Shown one piece after another: positions 21,682 through 32,373 of a DNA stretch of 64,000 bases. Location of the stretch: NCBI GenBank assembly GCA_030490835.1, contig CM059971.1, positions 55,104,012 to 55,168,011 on the forward strand, written 5' to 3'. The first letter of the stretch is position 1. Every line of letters starts with the position of its first letter. A model generated the notes under the pieces. The model was not told the origin of the DNA and ran no database searches. It saw only the letters and a program-made list of their open reading frames with translations. Source of the stretch: Annona cherimola. Taxonomy: Eukaryota; Streptophyta; Magnoliopsida; Magnoliales; Annonaceae. The position numbers and the translations under genes were made by a program.

Positions 21682-24376
21682 TGTTGGTCCCGAATTATAA
21701 GTTCAATCCAAGAGGAGAGAAATAAATTGGGTTAATAAAATTCTTTGGGTTTGTGAACCTTCATGAAATTCCCTTTTCGAGTGGTTTTGATGATGATAAA
21801 GATATGAATTTTTGCCATTGATTTCAATATTGTGAAACTATGTTTTGGGTTGATTTTGTGAAACCATGATCTTATAAGGTATTTTACTTTTGAAAAGAGT
21901 GATGTGATTGTGGAATTATCATGTTTGAGTCTATAACATTGATTGAGATAGGATTAAATTTGGTGTAAAAGGTTTGAATACCTTGAAAATGAAACACGAT
22001 TGCAATTATGATAGGATTGCATTTGGCATAAAATAAAATAATATCTTGAAAATGGAAAATACTTGGAAAGAGATTTTTGAGGTGTGATTAATCTTAAATT
22101 AAGATTGGATTTATCATTTTAAATTATCTTGAGTGGATTAACTTGTGTAAAACAAGACTTTTTCTCAAATTTCGTATTTTGAAAAAATAAGGGAAAAGGT
22201 CGACCTTTTGTACAATTTTAACTCTGACTCAGTAGGATCAGCAAAAGGTTAACCTATTAGTGAGAAAAGGTTAAACTTTTCAAAGCGGCAGAATTACAAA
22301 TTTTGAGGAGATAAGAAATGAAGGAGATCTTTTAAGCCATCATTTAAGCCATGATTTGGAGGATCCAAAGGCTTTAAAAGGAGGATGTGGGAGAGGTAAT
22401 CGTCAAGCAAGAAAGCCTCATCAAGTGTTCAAGATTTGTGACTCCAAGGTTGTTCCATTGTGAAGAATGATCTTTCAAGAGTGGTTGTTGGATTGATTCA
22501 AAGATTCAAATTGCTATTCAAAGGAAGTATGTTGTAGATGCAAAAGTGCTAAATCTAGTTTGACTTATTTTTGTTTTGAATGTTGTATCACCTTAGTGTT
22601 GATTGTGATCAAACCGAGAGATCACTTCACTAGCCTACCTAAAAATTAGCACTAATTCAGAAGACAATCAAATTAACTATACCAGTGTAACTATACCAGT
22701 GTAACTTGTACATTGAAGTTGATATGGAACCAAGTTGTTTTACTTGGAGAGTGGAGTAGGTCTGTGGGTGACCCAACCCCTATACTTACTTGCTCCTTTT
22801 GTGCATTTTGGATTGACTTGTGTTGTTCTAAGATTGTTTATCATACTAGTATCTTGATTATTTAAAAGAGCTATTGTACAGGACCAATAGGCTTCTTAAA
22901 ACTTAACCCCTATTTTGATTAATCCTATTAAATGAAATACAATGAGCTAAAGAGAGATGTAAGAGCAATGAAATAGCAATCACAAAAGACGAAGCAAATT
23001 ATAGTGGTTTAAACAACTCCTTACTCCACTCTTCCATGTGCACGCTCCCTTGTGTCTTGGATTTCACTACTTCTACAAAGATTACAACTAGATTTCAACT
23101 CTCTTCTAGATTCCAGCTCTAGGGAGCCTTTATCACAATCACATAAGGATACGACAAGTCCCGCTCCAATTAACCACTCCTTATGCCTCACCTTGGCCTT
23201 GGTCTCCAATACCAAGCCAAGTATCACAATACAACAAAAGTGAATGAAATAAAAGGAATCTACACTTTACAAATTATGTTGGACAATTGAAGGACAACAA
23301 CAAATTCTTGAAGATTTGATGATGATGAGAAGTTGTAGCTCTTGCAAAATTTTTTGAGAGTCTTGCACTGAATATCACTTAGTGCACTCTTAATTTCTTG
23401 GAGGTAGGAAGGCGAAAGAAAGCTCAATGAATGTTCTAGTTAACCCTTATAACTCTTCTTGACATGCTTTAAATAGTTGACAAGAAGATTTGAAGGTTAT
23501 AGTGTAGGTGACGTGTATTTAATATGCCAACATACAAAAATGTCTAATCATTATGACTCAAGTTGCATCTTGAGTCAACTTTAGGATGCGACTTCACCCA
23601 AGTCGCAGGCTAGTCAACGTGGCGTGCAACTTCGATCTTCCAAATCCTTCTTGATTGTTTATTTTCATCTTGTGCCCTTCCAAGTTCTCTTTAGATCGAC
23701 TTGAACTTGGGACTTTATCCAAGTCTCTAGTAAAGTCAACTTGGGCTTTGACCTTACTATATGTTGAAATTCAAAGTCTTCAATTCTTCATCCTTTTTGC
23801 TTTCATTTTGTCAAGTCTTGTTCCGAAGTCCACTTTGTGTGCAATTTGACCCAAGTTGCAATCGAAATCGACTTGGGGTTGCAACTTCACTCCTAGTACT
23901 TAGTCGAATTTTTATCTCTTCTTTTTTAACTCCAAGTGTCAATGTTCAGGTTGGCTTTGTATCAAACTTCACCCAAGTCATATGGCGAAGTCAATTTGGG
24001 TTTCAACTTCATTTTTCATGCTTCAGTTAGATGGAGCTTGAACCACCTGATGGATTCCAAGTCACATTTAGAGTTGACTTCGGTTTGTGACTTCACTCAA
24101 TTTACAAGCTGAGTCGTCTTCGGGTGGGACTTCAACCTGTCAAGCATCCGCATTATTATTCTCACTATCTTCAAAAGCCTCTTTGAAGTGGACTTAGAAC
24201 ATTAACTTGACTCAAGTCGATGCTAAAACTTACTTTGCATTGTAAACGATTGAGACCTAAAAGTCCAGCTTCAACCACTAAACTAACTACATTAGTACCT
24301 TTAATATTCTCAAATTTGGTTTTTAATCATCAAGACTTAGATATATCTTGATTTGCAATTCAACTTGTTGAGTTCA
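21682..24376 (-). mobile_element. Minus-strand SIRE-type 3' LTR, split by another LTR
   Basis: Read on the minus strand the LTR starts beside a purine tract (24380-24392) and ends TTCGGGACCAACA at 21682. It holds the SIRE-specific blocks in reverse order: AAGTCGAC-like words (23570-24130), GCTCTAGG...CTAGAAGAG near 23100-23125, and CAAGGGAGCGTGCACATGG near 23035-23052. A forward LTR is inserted at 21752-22889, so the LTR itself is about 1.55 kb. The words around the gap (AATTGGGTTAATAAAATTC, then CTTAAAACTTAACCCCTATT) are continuous in the solo LTRs. Confidence 0.7.
21752..22889 (+). mobile_element. SIRE-related LTR nested in the minus-strand LTR
   Basis: In + sense the segment has TTTTGATGATGATAAAG near its start, GTCGACC-containing U3, a TTTAAAAGGAGG promoter-like word (22373-22384), and the late block GAGAGTGGAGTAGG with GACCCAACCCCTAT, in the order of SIRE LTRs. 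It starts TGTGAACC and ends GGACCAATA. Flanking GGGTT (21747-21751) and GGCTT (22890-22894) agree in four of five bases. Sequence differs strongly from the two solo LTRs, so it is a related but separate subfamily. Confidence 0.5.
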
Positions 24377-24697
24377 TAATTTTTCCCTTTTTGATGATTA
24401 ACAAAACACATTTTGAGATTACGTTTTCTCTTGATATTAGCCAAGGTAGTAATCTCATAGCCTGACATTTTTGTTTCAGCAGATGTTTAATTTCAATTCA
24501 AGTTAGATATAATTGTTAAGGTGGACACATATGATTACCAATGCTTTCAATTATTCAATATAACAAGAGTTCATTTAATTTAAGAGAGATGACACGACGG
24601 AAAACATAAGTAAACTCATAAAAAAAATCATTATCAATCTCTTTACAATTTTTCAGGATTACCAATCACACCCTGGCCAACAGTAACAAGTATTGTC
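24377..24697 (-). other. Polypurine tract and short 3' internal piece of the minus-strand element
   Basis: On the minus strand ATCATCAAAAAGGGAAAAA (24380-24398) immediately precedes the LTR, as expected for the plus-strand primer. The adjacent 300 bp have no frame with a known domain and end where the Athila-type LTR begins. Confidence 0.5.
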
Positions 24698-24971
24698 TGA
24701 TAATTGGAAATTAACAGTATATTATGTGGGCATTTTATACCAATTTTATGGGGAATTATTTGAGTTTAATATGAAATTTGGTTTAAAATGTGATTTTTGC
24801 ATCAATTGGGTGTTGAACATGAATTTTAAGATATTTAATAACTTTTATAATTTTTTGGTTTGAAATTTCATTCCATTCTTTTGTCTAAGGGAATTCGGAC
24901 AAGAAGAAATAGGGAACACTTAAGAGGTCGATGAATGGAAGAAAAGAGAAACCAAAGCAAGCAAGGGTGTC

Positions 24972-25290
24972 GACGCCTAGGCGCCACCCTACAGGCCCAT
25001 GCCAGAATCTCTAACACCACATTTCAGTATGCTTCCAGAGAGTTGGTGCCAAGGCGCCACTTCACCAACATGCTGAAAAGTTCGAAAGGGTTTTGGGGAT
25101 CATAAGGTAGAATTGCTTCCAGGGAGTTGGCGCCTAGGCGCCATGCCATGGTCATACAGGTGTTCCAGGAGGATTTTTTTCAAGCCGCAAATCATTCAGA
25201 CAGGGGCGCCTCGGCGCCAGTTCCCCACCTTCAAGCAAGTTACGAACACACTCAATTAGTAGGTTTCCAGCAAGTTGGCGCCCCGGCGCC
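24972..25290 (+). repeat. Five regularly spaced GGCGCC-N2-GGCGCC dyads
   Basis: Dyads lie at 24972-24985, 25045-25058, 25129-25142, 25205-25218 and 25277-25290 (spacing 73, 84, 76, 72 bp). The third is GGCGCCTAGGCGCC; others vary at the spacer or one arm base. Units 2, 3 and 5 are preceded by TTCCAGNNAGTTGG, so they are diverged tandem units. They end 50 bp upstream of the TATA box. Confidence 0.9.
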
Positions 25291-25340
25291 AATACACAGA
25301 ACTGCGTACGATTGCGAACGGCTGGCTTGTTTCAAGGGGT

Positions 25341-25350
25341 GTATAAATAC
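25341..25350 (+). promoter_or_regulatory. TATA box of the Athila-type LTR
   Basis: GTATAAATAC is the only strong TATA box in the LTR and is kept in the minus-strand LTR (GTATAAATACCC, 31703-31714). A GA-rich tract follows about 55 bp downstream. Confidence 0.7.
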
Positions 25351-26281
25351 CCTATTAGGGTTCCAAAGGAGGGGATAAAAAAAGCCCTTTTTTAGAGAGA
25401 GATAGAGAGATAGAGAGAGAGGTGGAGAGCACAGGCGAGAGGAGAACCGGCGAGTTGCGTGGGGCGACCGACACATCATCGGAGCTCCAAACCAATAAGC
25501 TTTTCTTTTCTTTGTTTTTATTGTCTTATTTAAGATGGGATGTTATGTTAATTCTCTGTTGGACTTGAACATGCTGGGCTAAACCCTTAATCTAGGGTTC
25601 AGAATGTAGCATGCGTATAATGTAGCATGGTGTGGATGTTAATTTATTTATGATGGATATTATTGTTAATTTAATATCTTGTGATTTTAATGCTTGCTTT
25701 GTACATTGGCCCGTACTTTAGCATAATTTCATATATTTGGTAATGGAACCGGGAGGTAGAAATCTATTATACGATAATCAAGATATTAAACCTAAAAATC
25801 TAAGACCATGAGAATAGGCATGATGATCTTGAGGAATTCCACGAACAAGCCACAGAACTTAATGAATTCTAATTAACTTAATCCCATGAGAATAGGTGTT
25901 TAAGAAAATTAGGATACGCCTTGTAGGTTTCGAGAGAAGGTGCAAGGATAAATTAGGGTTTGTTCTCCTTTAACAAACAATATCCAAAGTAAATAATTAT
26001 ACCACTACCCATTGCAAAAGACGCATGTGAAATCCTATACCCTAGATACTCACACTCTCATTTTCTCAAATCATTCTAATTTCTATTTTATTTTCTCTTC
26101 CCAATTTCCTATGTCTTTTCCATTTAATTTACTACATCCTCTTTCAACTTTTCTAATCCATTAAATCTGACTAGAAAGTGTTTAAAAGCAAAATTTTAGT
26201 CCCGAATTCCCTGTGGATCGATATTTTATATACTACAATCTATGACCCGTGCACTTACGGTGAGATTGTGAACAAGTATTT

Positions 26282-26299
26282 TGGCGCCGTTGCCGGGGA
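26282..26299 (+). other. Primer binding site for tRNA-Asp
   Basis: TGGCGCCGTTGCCGGGGA is complementary to the 3' end of plant tRNA-Asp, the usual primer of Athila/Tat elements. It begins 8 bp after the proposed LTR end. Confidence 0.9.
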
Positions 26300-26459
26300 A
26301 TTCGGCGTTACTTTAAGTTTTGTTTTTTTTAGATACTTTCTTTGTTCTTTTCTTTTCTTTCTTTATTCTTTTTCTTTATTGTATTTTCTTCTTTCCTCTG
26401 AATTAGCTAGTGAATCTTTGTATGCACCCACATACATGAAGTTTCGCAAAACAACTAGC

Positions 26460-27791
26460 TGAAAAACTCTTTGTTGTTGACCCTGAAATTGAACGTTCTT
26501 TTAGGAGAAGAATTCGTGAGTATAAACAACAACAAAATCCTGAAGACACTATGGAAGAATACAACAATCCAAACCCGCCACATCAAGAGCAGGAGGAAGG
26601 CCAGGCTGAGAACAATGCTCCTCCAAGAAGGGTAACTCTTAGTGATCGGAACCACCCGAACCCTCATGGATTCCGATCATGCATAGTTGAACCAGAGATC
26701 GATGGAAGAAATTTTGAACTAAATCCCGGTCTCATCCGGATGGTTCAACAGGACCAATTTGCAGGACTACCCTCTGAAAACCCAACCATTCACATCACTA
26801 AGTTCCTACAGTTGTGCAGCACGATCAAGGTGCAAAAATATTCCACGTGAGGTAATTCGTCTGCAGCTTTTTCCATTTTCTCTTCGTGACAGGGCAAGCG
26901 AGTGGTTCTATTCTATGTCGCCCGACACTTTCAACACATGGGATGAGCTTTCTACTACATTCCTGGAAAAATTCTTTCCACCCAATAAAATCAGGAAAAT
27001 TAAAGATGAAATCAATCAGTTCGTCCAAAAAGATGGGGAAACCCTATATGATGCTTGGGAGAGAATGAAAGATCTGCAACGCAAGTGCCCTCCTCATGAC
27101 ATCTCTCAAGGTGATATCATTGAAAACTTTTTCAACAGACTCGATTGACCTAGCCGAAGCGCCGTCAATTCAGTCGCTGGTGGCCGATTCATTAGACTCA
27201 CTAACGAGGAGGCTCTCGAACTCCTCGATGACTTAGCTCTTTATGATTCTCAGTATAGCGACGTCCGAGTACCCTCCCGGCGAGGTAATATATATGATAT
27301 CGAGTCTCTAAATTCTCTTCATGCTAAAATTGATCAAATTTTACAGCAGAAGAAACAAGAACCCACGGATCAGAATGCATCTTCTTCTCGGCACATTTCA
27401 TGTGAGATCTGTGGAGCTTCACACTACACATCTGAGTGTAGTTTTGCCATACAGGACACCACAGGCGAGCAAGCCAATGCAATAACAACCAGTATGACAC
27501 GCGCACTCATAGTAACCTGTACTCAAACACTTATAACCCTGGATGGAGGAACCACCCCAATTTCTCTTGGACAAACCAGTCAAACACCCAAAATTATGCT
27601 CAAAATAATAAGCCACCTGGTTTCCTTAGAAAACCACTGAACCATCCTTCATATCAAACCCAACAAGCCTTACCTGCACCACCTCAAGCCCAACCCACTA
27701 AGTCCATGCTCGAAAATAACATTCTAATGCTCAAGAAAAATGATGAAAGAATGGATCAAATGCAAACCCACATTAAGTTTCTTGAAAATTA
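26460..27791 (+). pseudogene. Athila/Tat-type gag, frameshifted
   Basis: Gag would form the virus-like particle. An acidic N-terminal part (MEEYNNPN at 26551) leads to a retrotransposon gag core with LRDRASEWFYSMSPDTFNTW and FLEKFFPPNKIRKIKDEINQ, then ETLYDAWERMKDLQRKCPPH (26880-27110). A +1 frameshift lies near 26835 and a TGA at 27146-27148 replaces a codon in RLD.PSRSAVNSV. A zinc-knuckle-like CEICGASHYTSEC (C-X2-C-X3-H-X4-C) is at about 27409-27447, another frameshift follows near 27470, and the C-terminal Asn/Gln/Pro-rich part runs to 27791. Length, about 440 codons, is normal for the family. Confidence 0.85.
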
Positions 27792-28687
27792 AATTGCTTA
27801 GAATGTCATCGCCTCATCCCAAAGAAACAAGGGCAAACCCCCTAGCCAACCTGAGGTAAACCCTAGGGAACAGGTGCAGGCAGTTACCTTACGAAGTAGA
27901 AAGCAGCTCGACCCACCTCAAATGGTCACAAAAAAGGATGCCAAGCAGGAAAAAAAAGCAAGAAGAGGAGCCACAATCAGAACCAGTGGTGGAGAAGCCA
28001 TATGTACCACCACCTCCTTACAAGCCTCCTCTCCCCTTCCCACAAAGGCAACGACAGGCTAAGCTCCACAAGCAGTTCGAGAAATTTGTTTCTACTCTCA
28101 AGAACCTGTCAATCAACGTGCCTTTCATTAACATGCTTTCCCAAATGCCAGCTTATGCAAAATTTCTCAAGGACATGCTTTCCAACAAAAGAAAACTCGA
28201 GGAGTACGGAACCATTGCACTCACTGAGGAGTGCAACGCTATTTTGCAGAACAAGTTACCTAAGAAGCTAAAGGACCCTGGAAGCTTTTCCATTCCATGT
28301 GCTCTTGGGAATGTCCAAATCAGCAGAGTGCTATGTGATCTTGGAGCTAGTGTAAGTCTGATCCCACTCTCCATCTGTAAAAAGCTGAACATGGGTGATC
28401 CGAAACCAAAGCTGAACATGAGTGATCCAAAAGAAGAAGCACCAAAGGTAGAACTCAAACCTCTTCCTAAAAATCTCCGGTATGCATTTCTTGGTCCAAA
28501 TGATACTTATCCAATCATAATCAATGCAAATCTTTTCGAATCCCAATCTAATGAACTATTATCTGAACTAAGAAAGCATAGGAAGGCAATTAGATACTGC
28601 ATTAATAACCTACCTGGTATTAGTCCTTCTCTATGCATGCACAGAATTTTAATGGAGGAAGATTGTAAGACAAGCATTGAACCTTAA
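27792..28687 (+). pseudogene. Gag-pol linker and aspartic protease of the Athila/Tat-type element
   Basis: The linker contains QAVTLRSRKQ at 27877, a diagnostic motif of Athila/Tat polyproteins. A +1 shift near 27950 leads into a 250-codon open frame (27938-28687) with a Lys/Glu/Pro-rich segment, the conserved SQMPAYAKFLKDML block, and the protease active site CDLGASVSLIP near 28334-28366. Protease would cut the polyprotein as a dimer. Downstream a 27-bp tandem duplication (28381-28434) repeats KLNM.DPKP. RT starts in the same frame (LKPLPKNLRYAFLG, SPSLCMHRILMEEDC) up to a TAA at 28685. Confidence 0.9.
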
Positions 28688-29569
28688 AGACGTCTGAATC
28701 CAAACATGAAAGAAGTGGTGAAAAAGAAAATTTTAAAACTTCTTGATGCCGGAATCATCTACCCTATTTCTGATAGTAGTTGGGTAAGCCCAGCACATGT
28801 GGTACCCAAGAAAGGCGGTATGATTGTCGTGAAAAAATGATAAAAATGAACTTATACCCACGAGGACAGTCACAGGTTGGCAAATGTGCATCAATTATCG
28901 CAAATTAAATATTGCCACCTGAATGGATCATTTTCCTCTGCCTTTCATTGATCAAATGCTTGAACGATTTGCCAATCACTCTTACTTTTTCTATTTGGAT
29001 GGTTACTCCGCTATTTTTAGGTTCCTATTCACCCACAGGATCAAGAGAAAACCACCTTCACCTGTCCATACGGCACTTTTGCATATAGACGCATGCCTTT
29101 TGGTCTTTGCAATGCACCTACCACTTTTCAATGATGCATGATGGCCATATTTTCTGATTACATTGAAAACATAATGGAAGTATTTATGGATGATTTTTTT
29201 GTTTATGGCTCTACATTTGAATTATGCTTATCTAACCTATCTAAGGTTTTATAAAGGTGCGAAGAAACCAACTTGGTTTTAAACTGGAAAAAATGTCATT
29301 TCATGGTGCAAGAAGGAATTGTATTAGGGCATTTAGTTTCAAGCAGAGGTATTGAAGTTGATTGGGCGAAAATAGAGGTCATTGAAAAATTACCGCCACC
29401 TAATTCGGTCAAAGATATTTGAAGTTTTCTTGGACATGTCGGCTTCTATCGATGTTTCATCAAAGATTTTTCTAAGATTGCTAAGCCACTGACTAACCTG
29501 CTAAACCAAGATGTAAAATTTGATTTTTCTGATGACTATCTAAAGTCGTTCTGCAAGTTAAAAGAAGCT
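28688..29569 (+). pseudogene. Reverse transcriptase of the Athila/Tat-type element, decayed
   Basis: RT fingers and palm are readable across frames: RRLNPNMKEVVKKKILKLLD, GWQMCINYRKLN, DHFPLPFIDQMLERFANHSY, and LDGYS. The catalytic motif is present as VFMDDFFVYG near 29185-29214. Thumb sequence follows with CHFMVQEGIVLGH, IEVIEKLPPP and [20 protein letters not shown]. Breaks: TAA at 28685, frameshift near 28828, TGA at 28919, frameshift near 29015, TAA near 29252 and TGA near 29420. The active-site residues survive but the frame does not. Confidence 0.9.
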
Positions 29570-30391
29570 TTGACCACCGCCCCAATTATACAGCCACCTG
29601 ATTGGAGCTTACCATTTGAGATCACGTGCGATGCCAGTGACCATGCGATTGGGGTAATTTTGGGTCAACGAAAGGATAATAAGCCAGTAGTGATCTACTA
29701 TGCAAGAAAAATTCTAGATGATGCTCAAGTCAACTATGCAACCACTGAAAAAGAATTGCTAGTTGTTGTATTCGCTATTGATAAATTTCATTCTTATCTT
29801 GTAGAGTCAAAGGTGATTGTTTACACAGACCACGCAGCCATTCGCTATCTAATTGCAAAGAAAGATGTCAATCCGAGGTTGATTCGCTGGATCCTGCTGT
29901 TACAAGAATTTGACCTTGAAATCCAAGACAAGAAAGGCACCGAGAATGTAGTAGCTGATCATTTGTCTAGACTACCGACAAATGAGGAGATTAATCTATC
30001 CAAAGATGAGCAAATCAACGAGGATTTCCCCGATGAGCGACTGCTTGCAGTCAAGGAAATACCAATGCCCTGGTATGGAGACATTGTTAATTATTTAGTC
30101 TGTCAAGAAATTCCATCCAATTTCAGCTATCAACAAAAAAAGAGATTCATGGCACACGTGAAATACTACATATGGGAAGACTCATACCTGTACAAGAGAT
30201 GCGGCGACGGTCTGATTCGCCGATGTGTACCAAACGAGGAAATCCAAAACATTCTTTATCACTGTCATTTTTCACCCTATGGTGGACACATGGGTCCCAC
30301 CAAAACTGCAGCAAAAGTCCTACAATCAGGTTTCTTCTGGCCCACTTTATTCAAAGATACTCGATCTTTTACACTAACCTGTGAAAGGTGA
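29570..30391 (+). pseudogene. RNase H and integrase zinc-finger part
   Basis: This is the longest intact frame of the window, 273 codons. RNase H shows [33 protein letters not shown] and [10 protein letters not shown], then [20 protein letters not shown] and VVADHLSRL. The integrase zinc-binding domain follows with the two histidines ([16 protein letters not shown]) and the first cysteine (TCER). The frame stops at a TGA at 30389-30391, exactly where the second cysteine of the HHCC finger belongs, and QRTGN continues in frame after it. Confidence 0.9.
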
Positions 30392-30970
30392 CAAAGAACA
30401 GGAAACATCTCAAAGAGAAACGACATGTCACTCACAAACATTCTCGAGGTCGAACCATTCGAGGTCTGGGGCATGGATTTCATGGGACCTTTTCCATCCT
30501 CATTCAACAACCAGTACATACTGCTCGCAGTTGACTACGTAACTAGATGGGTGGAGGCGATTGCTTCTCCAACAAATGACTCACAGGTGGTCGCTAAATT
30601 CTTAAAATGCAACATTTTTACCAGATTTGGTGTACCACGAGCAATCATAAGTGACAGAGGAAGCCACTTCTGTAACAAGCAAATGGGGCAACTGCTCAAG
30701 AAATATGGGGTCACACATAAGATTGCCACCCCATACCACCCACAAACAAGTGGTCAGCCTGAAATCTCGAACCGCGAGATTAAACACATACTTGAGAAGA
30801 CGGTATCCCAATCACGACGAGATTGGTCAAGGCAACTCGATGATGCTCTTTGGGCATACCGCACTGCATTCAAAACTCCGATCGAGACAACACCTTTCCG
30901 ACTAGTCTATGGAAAATCATGTCACTTGCCTGTAGAGCTGGAGCACAAAGCATACTGGGCAATCAAATTT
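30392..30970 (+). pseudogene. Integrase catalytic core, truncated at an inverted junction
   Basis: The core carries the DDE residues: [10 protein letters not shown] (first Asp), [11 protein letters not shown] (second Asp), and [18 protein letters not shown] (Glu), followed by [20 protein letters not shown] and [20 protein letters not shown]. The protein breaks at 30970 after AIKF, and the next bases are the reverse complement of a primer site. The missing C-terminus exists only in the minus-strand fragment (33840-34450). Integrase would insert cDNA into the host genome. Confidence 0.9.
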
Positions 30971-32352
30971 GTTCCCCGGCAATCGAAATACTTGTTCACA
31001 GACTCACCGCAAGTGCACGGGTCGTATATTGTAGTATATAAAATATCGATTCACAGGGAATTCGGGACTAAAATTCTGCTTTTAAACACTTTCTCGTCGG
31101 ATTTAATGGATTAGAAAAGTTGAAAGAGGATGTAGTAAATTAAATGGAAAAGACATAGGAAATTAAGAAGAGAAAATAAAATAGAAATTAGAATGATTCA
31201 AGAAAATGAGAGTGTGAGTATCTAGGGTCTAGGATTTCACATGTGTCTTTTGCAACGGGCAGTGGTATAATTATTTACTCTAGATATTGTTTGTTAAAGG
31301 AGAACAAACCCTAATTTATTCTTGCACCTTCTCTCGAAATCTACAAGGTGTATCCTAATTTTCTTAACCACCTATTCTCATGGGATTAAGTTAATTAGAA
31401 TCCATTAAGTTCTGTGGCTTGTTCATGGAATTCCTCAAGGTCATCATGCCTATTCTCATGGTCTTAGATTTTGAGGTTTAATATCTTGATTATCGTATAT
31501 TAGATTTTCACCTCTCGGTTCCATCACCTAATATATGGAATTATGCTAAAGTACGGGTCAATATACAAAGCAAGCATTAAAATCCAAGATATTAAATTAA
31601 CAACAATATCCTCTCGCCTGTGCTCTCCACCTCTCTCTCTATCTCTCTTTCTCTCTCTGAAAAATGGCATTTTTTTATCCCCTCCTTCGGAACCCTAATA
31701 GGGTATTTATACACCCCTTGAAACAAGCCAGCCGTTCACAATCGTACGCAGTTCTGCGTATTGGCGCCGGGGCGCCAACTTGCTGGAAACCTGCTGATTG
31801 AGTGTGTTTGTAACTTGCTTGAAGGTGGGGAACTCGCGTCGGGGTGCCCCTGTCTGGCGCCTAGGCGCCAACTCTCTGAATGATTTGCGGCTTGAAAAAA
31901 ATCCTCCTGGAAGCAATTCTACCTTGTGATCCCCAAAACCCTTTCGGACTTTTCAGCATGTTGGTGAAGTGGCGCCTAGGCGCCAACTCTCTGGAAGCAG
32001 ATTGAAATGTGGTGTTAAAGATTCTGGCATGGGCCTGTAGGGTGGTACCTGGGCGCCACTGGTAGGCGCCTAGGTGCCGACACCCTTGCTTGCTTTGGTT
32101 TCTCTTTTCTTCCATCCATCGACCTCTTAAGTGTTCCCTGTTTCTTCTTGTCCGAATTCCCTTAGACAAAAGAATAGAATGAAATTTCAAACAAAAAGAT
32201 TATAAAAGTTATTAAATATCTTAAAATTCATGTTCAACACCCAATTGATGCAAAAATCACATTTTAAACCAAATTTCATATTGAACTCAAATAATTCCCC
32301 ATAAAATTGGTATAAAATGCCCACATAATATACTGTTAATTTCCAATTATCA
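30971..32352 (-). mobile_element. Minus-strand Athila/Tat-type LTR with primer-site remnant
   Basis: Read on the minus strand, a purine tract (32353-32373) precedes TGATAATTGG at 32352, and the LTR ends TGTGAACA at 30993. Beyond it 30971-30992 keeps a damaged primer site (ATTGCCGGGGAAC). GGCGCC dyads recur at 31763-31776, 31856-31869, 31971-31984, 32044-32057 and 32065-32078. The LTR is about 217 bp shorter than the + copy, partly through loss in the tail and in the dyad region. Having purine tract on one side and primer site on the other shows it was an internal LTR of a tandem or rearranged element. Confidence 0.85.
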
Positions 32353-32373
32353 AATACCCCCCACTTAAACTTT
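32353..32373 (-). other. Polypurine tract of the minus-strand copy
   Basis: On the minus strand AAGTTTAAGTGGGGGGTATT precedes the LTR start, the standard plus-strand primer of Athila/Tat elements. Confidence 0.85.

Larger units (their letters stand above)
24698..26274 (+). mobile_element. 5' LTR of an Athila/Tat-type gypsy element
   Basis: The LTR begins TGATAATTGG and ends near GTGAACA at 26274, just before the tRNA-Asp primer site. A minus-strand partner covers 30993-32352. Order: AT-rich head, GGCGCC dyad array (24972-25290), TATA box (25341), a GA-rich segment (25395-25425), and a tail with CCCGTGCACTTACGGTGAG. The left flank TTGTC has no match at the other side because the element is incomplete. 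Confidence 0.85.

Noticed and set aside
26282..26299. A tRNA-Asp gene
   Set aside because: Only the complement of the tRNA 3' end is present, next to an LTR; it is a primer binding site.
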